From assembly GCA_049287025.1 (NCBI GenBank), contig JBAQFA010000055.1, forward strand, positions 1-13,072: 13,072 nt of DNA, given 5' to 3'. Each line of letters begins with the position of its first letter. Within the stretch, counting starts at the first letter, position 1. Source of the stretch: UBA11710 sp049287025 (lineage in GTDB: Bacteria; Patescibacteriota; Patescibacteriia; Magasanikbacterales; UBA922). Positions 12,252 to 13,072 of the stretch are shown here, in pieces. Both the position numbers and the translations under genes were made by a program. The notes under the pieces are model-generated. The model saw only the letters and a program-made list of their open reading frames with translations, searched no databases and was not told the DNA's origin.

Positions 12252-13022
12252 ATGTTTACTTACCAACAACGTGCTGATCTTTGCACCAATCCAACGGCTA
12301 AAAAACTTTTCCAAATCATGGAAACGAAAAAAACCAATTTAGCTATTGCTGCTGATGTCGTCACTAAAGAAAAATTAATAAAAATCGCTAAAGAACTTGG
12401 CCCAGAAATTTGTGTCTTAAAAACTCATATTGATATTATTGAGGATTTTGATGCTGACCTGATTATTCAATTACAAAGAATATCTGAGGAACATAACTTT
12501 CTAATTTTTGAAGATAGAAAATTTGCTGACATTGGTAATACTGTAAAATATCAATATCAAAATGGTATTTATAATATTGCCGACTGGTCACACATTACCA
12601 ATGCTCACACTGTACCGGGCCCAGGTATTATCCAAGGATTGAAAGAAGTGGGTTTACCAAAAGGCCGAGGTTTATTACTCTTGGCAGAGATGAGTTCCAA
12701 AGGAACACTAGCCAAAGGAACATACACAGAAGAAACACTAAAAATGGCCGAGGAAAATAAAGATTTCGTCATTGGTTTTATAACCATGAAAAAATTACTA
12801 GATGATCCGTGTTTTGTAAACATGACGCCAGGGGTACAATTAGCTCAAGGTGGTGATGCTCTTGGTCAACAATATAATACCCCGGAAAAAGTTATTAAAG
12901 ATAATAATTCTGATATTATTATTGTAGGACGTGGTATCTATGAAGCCGAAGATCCACTGTCTGAAGCTAAAAAATATCGCGAAGCTGGCTGGCAAGCATA
13001 TGTTGAAAAAATAAATAATTAA
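12252..13022 (+). CDS. pyrF: Orotidine 5'-phosphate decarboxylase, eukaryotic type
   Basis: This enzyme decarboxylates OMP to UMP, the last step of the pathway. The 256-residue product has AADV (33-36), VLKTHID (55-61), the catalytic DRKFAD (88-93; Asp88, Lys90, Asp93), SHITNAHTVPGPGI (113-126), LLAEMSSKG (143-151), MTPGVQL (191-197), GQQYNTPEKVI (205-215) and IIIVGRGI (222-229). These match, from memory, the ODC half of human UMPS and yeast-type ODCase rather than the E. coli or Myxococcus types. ATG 12252 is preferred because the family N-terminus aligns there; an in-frame ATG at 12234 would overlap pyrE by 17 bases and add six residues. It is followed by the terminal palindrome. Confidence 0.95.
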   Translation: MFTYQQRADLCTNPTAKKLFQIMETKKTNLAIAADVVTKEKLIKIAKELGPEICVLKTHIDIIEDFDADLIIQLQRISEEHNFLIFEDRKFADIGNTVKYQYQNGIYNIADWSHITNAHTVPGPGIIQGLKEVGLPKGRGLLLLAEMSSKGTLAKGTYTEETLKMAEENKDFVIGFITMKKLLDDPCFVNMTPGVQLAQGGDALGQQYNTPEKVIKDNNSDIIIVGRGIYEAEDPLSEAKKYREAGWQAYVEKINN

Positions 13023-13030
13023 ACATAAAT

Positions 13031-13070
13031 AAAAAAGTAGAGGCGTGCCGCGGCACGCCTCTACTTTTTT
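13031..13070. terminator. 40-bp perfect palindrome, likely bidirectional terminator
   Basis: The 20 bases 13031-13050 are the exact reverse complement of 13051-13070, with no spacer. A tract of six A residues opens it and six T residues close it, around a GC-rich core GTAGAGGCGTGCCG. Either strand thus reads as a stem followed by a T run. It lies 9 bases after the pyrF stop and probably ends the cluster transcript. The core resembles the shorter palindrome at 9148-9169. Confidence 0.85.
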
Positions 13071-13072
13071 AT

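Overview
This is an AT-rich stretch of bacterial chromosome dominated by a complete de novo pyrimidine (UMP) gene cluster on the + strand. Several traits suggest a Candidate Phyla Radiation (Patescibacteria) organism: compact genes, intergenic spacers built of short repeated words, almost no Shine-Dalgarno sequences (nearly every start codon is preceded by an AT-rich leader with T at -1), a DUF4342 protein, and small unassigned membrane proteins. The lineage is inferred, not shown. All genes read through in the standard code.

Layout. 1-107: the last 34 codons of an upstream, probably membrane, protein, then an intrinsic terminator. 298-1833: gatB with its own likely promoter. 1900-2780: three small membrane-type genes, the middle one DUF4342. 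2781-3060: a non-coding or leader stretch with a good promoter, a 33-codon ORF, an intrinsic terminator overlapping the end of that ORF, then a word-repeat hairpin. 3061-13022: the pyrimidine cluster, in the order deiminase-family hydrolase, pyrB, a four-helix-bundle (S23-like) gene, pyrI, arcC-type carbamate kinase, pyrC, a second carbamoyltransferase (argF-like), pyrD, pyrK, an unknown gene, pyrE, pyrF. A 40-bp perfect palindrome with A and T tracts closes the cluster.

How the genes fit. PyrB/PyrI, PyrC, PyrD/PyrK, PyrE and PyrF take carbamoyl phosphate and aspartate to UMP. No carbamoyl-phosphate synthetase gene (carA/carB) is in the cluster. In its place are a guanidine-hydrolase (arginine/agmatine deiminase-like) gene, a second carbamoyltransferase and a carbamate kinase, the three steps of an arginine- or agmatine-deiminase pathway. 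The cluster could therefore make its own carbamoyl phosphate. PyrE and PyrF closely resemble the two halves of eukaryotic UMP synthase, in the same order, as adjacent genes.

The most unusual signal is between genes. Six spacers (before gatB, before the deiminase gene, around the four-helix-bundle gene, before pyrC, before argF-like, before pyrK) each hold a short word of 7, 9 or 10 bases repeated in near-tandem, followed by the same word in inverted orientation, giving an imperfect or perfect long hairpin. The word differs at every site but the architecture is the same. In one case the four-helix-bundle gene sits in the loop, recalling the S23-encoding intervening sequences of some bacterial 23S rRNAs.
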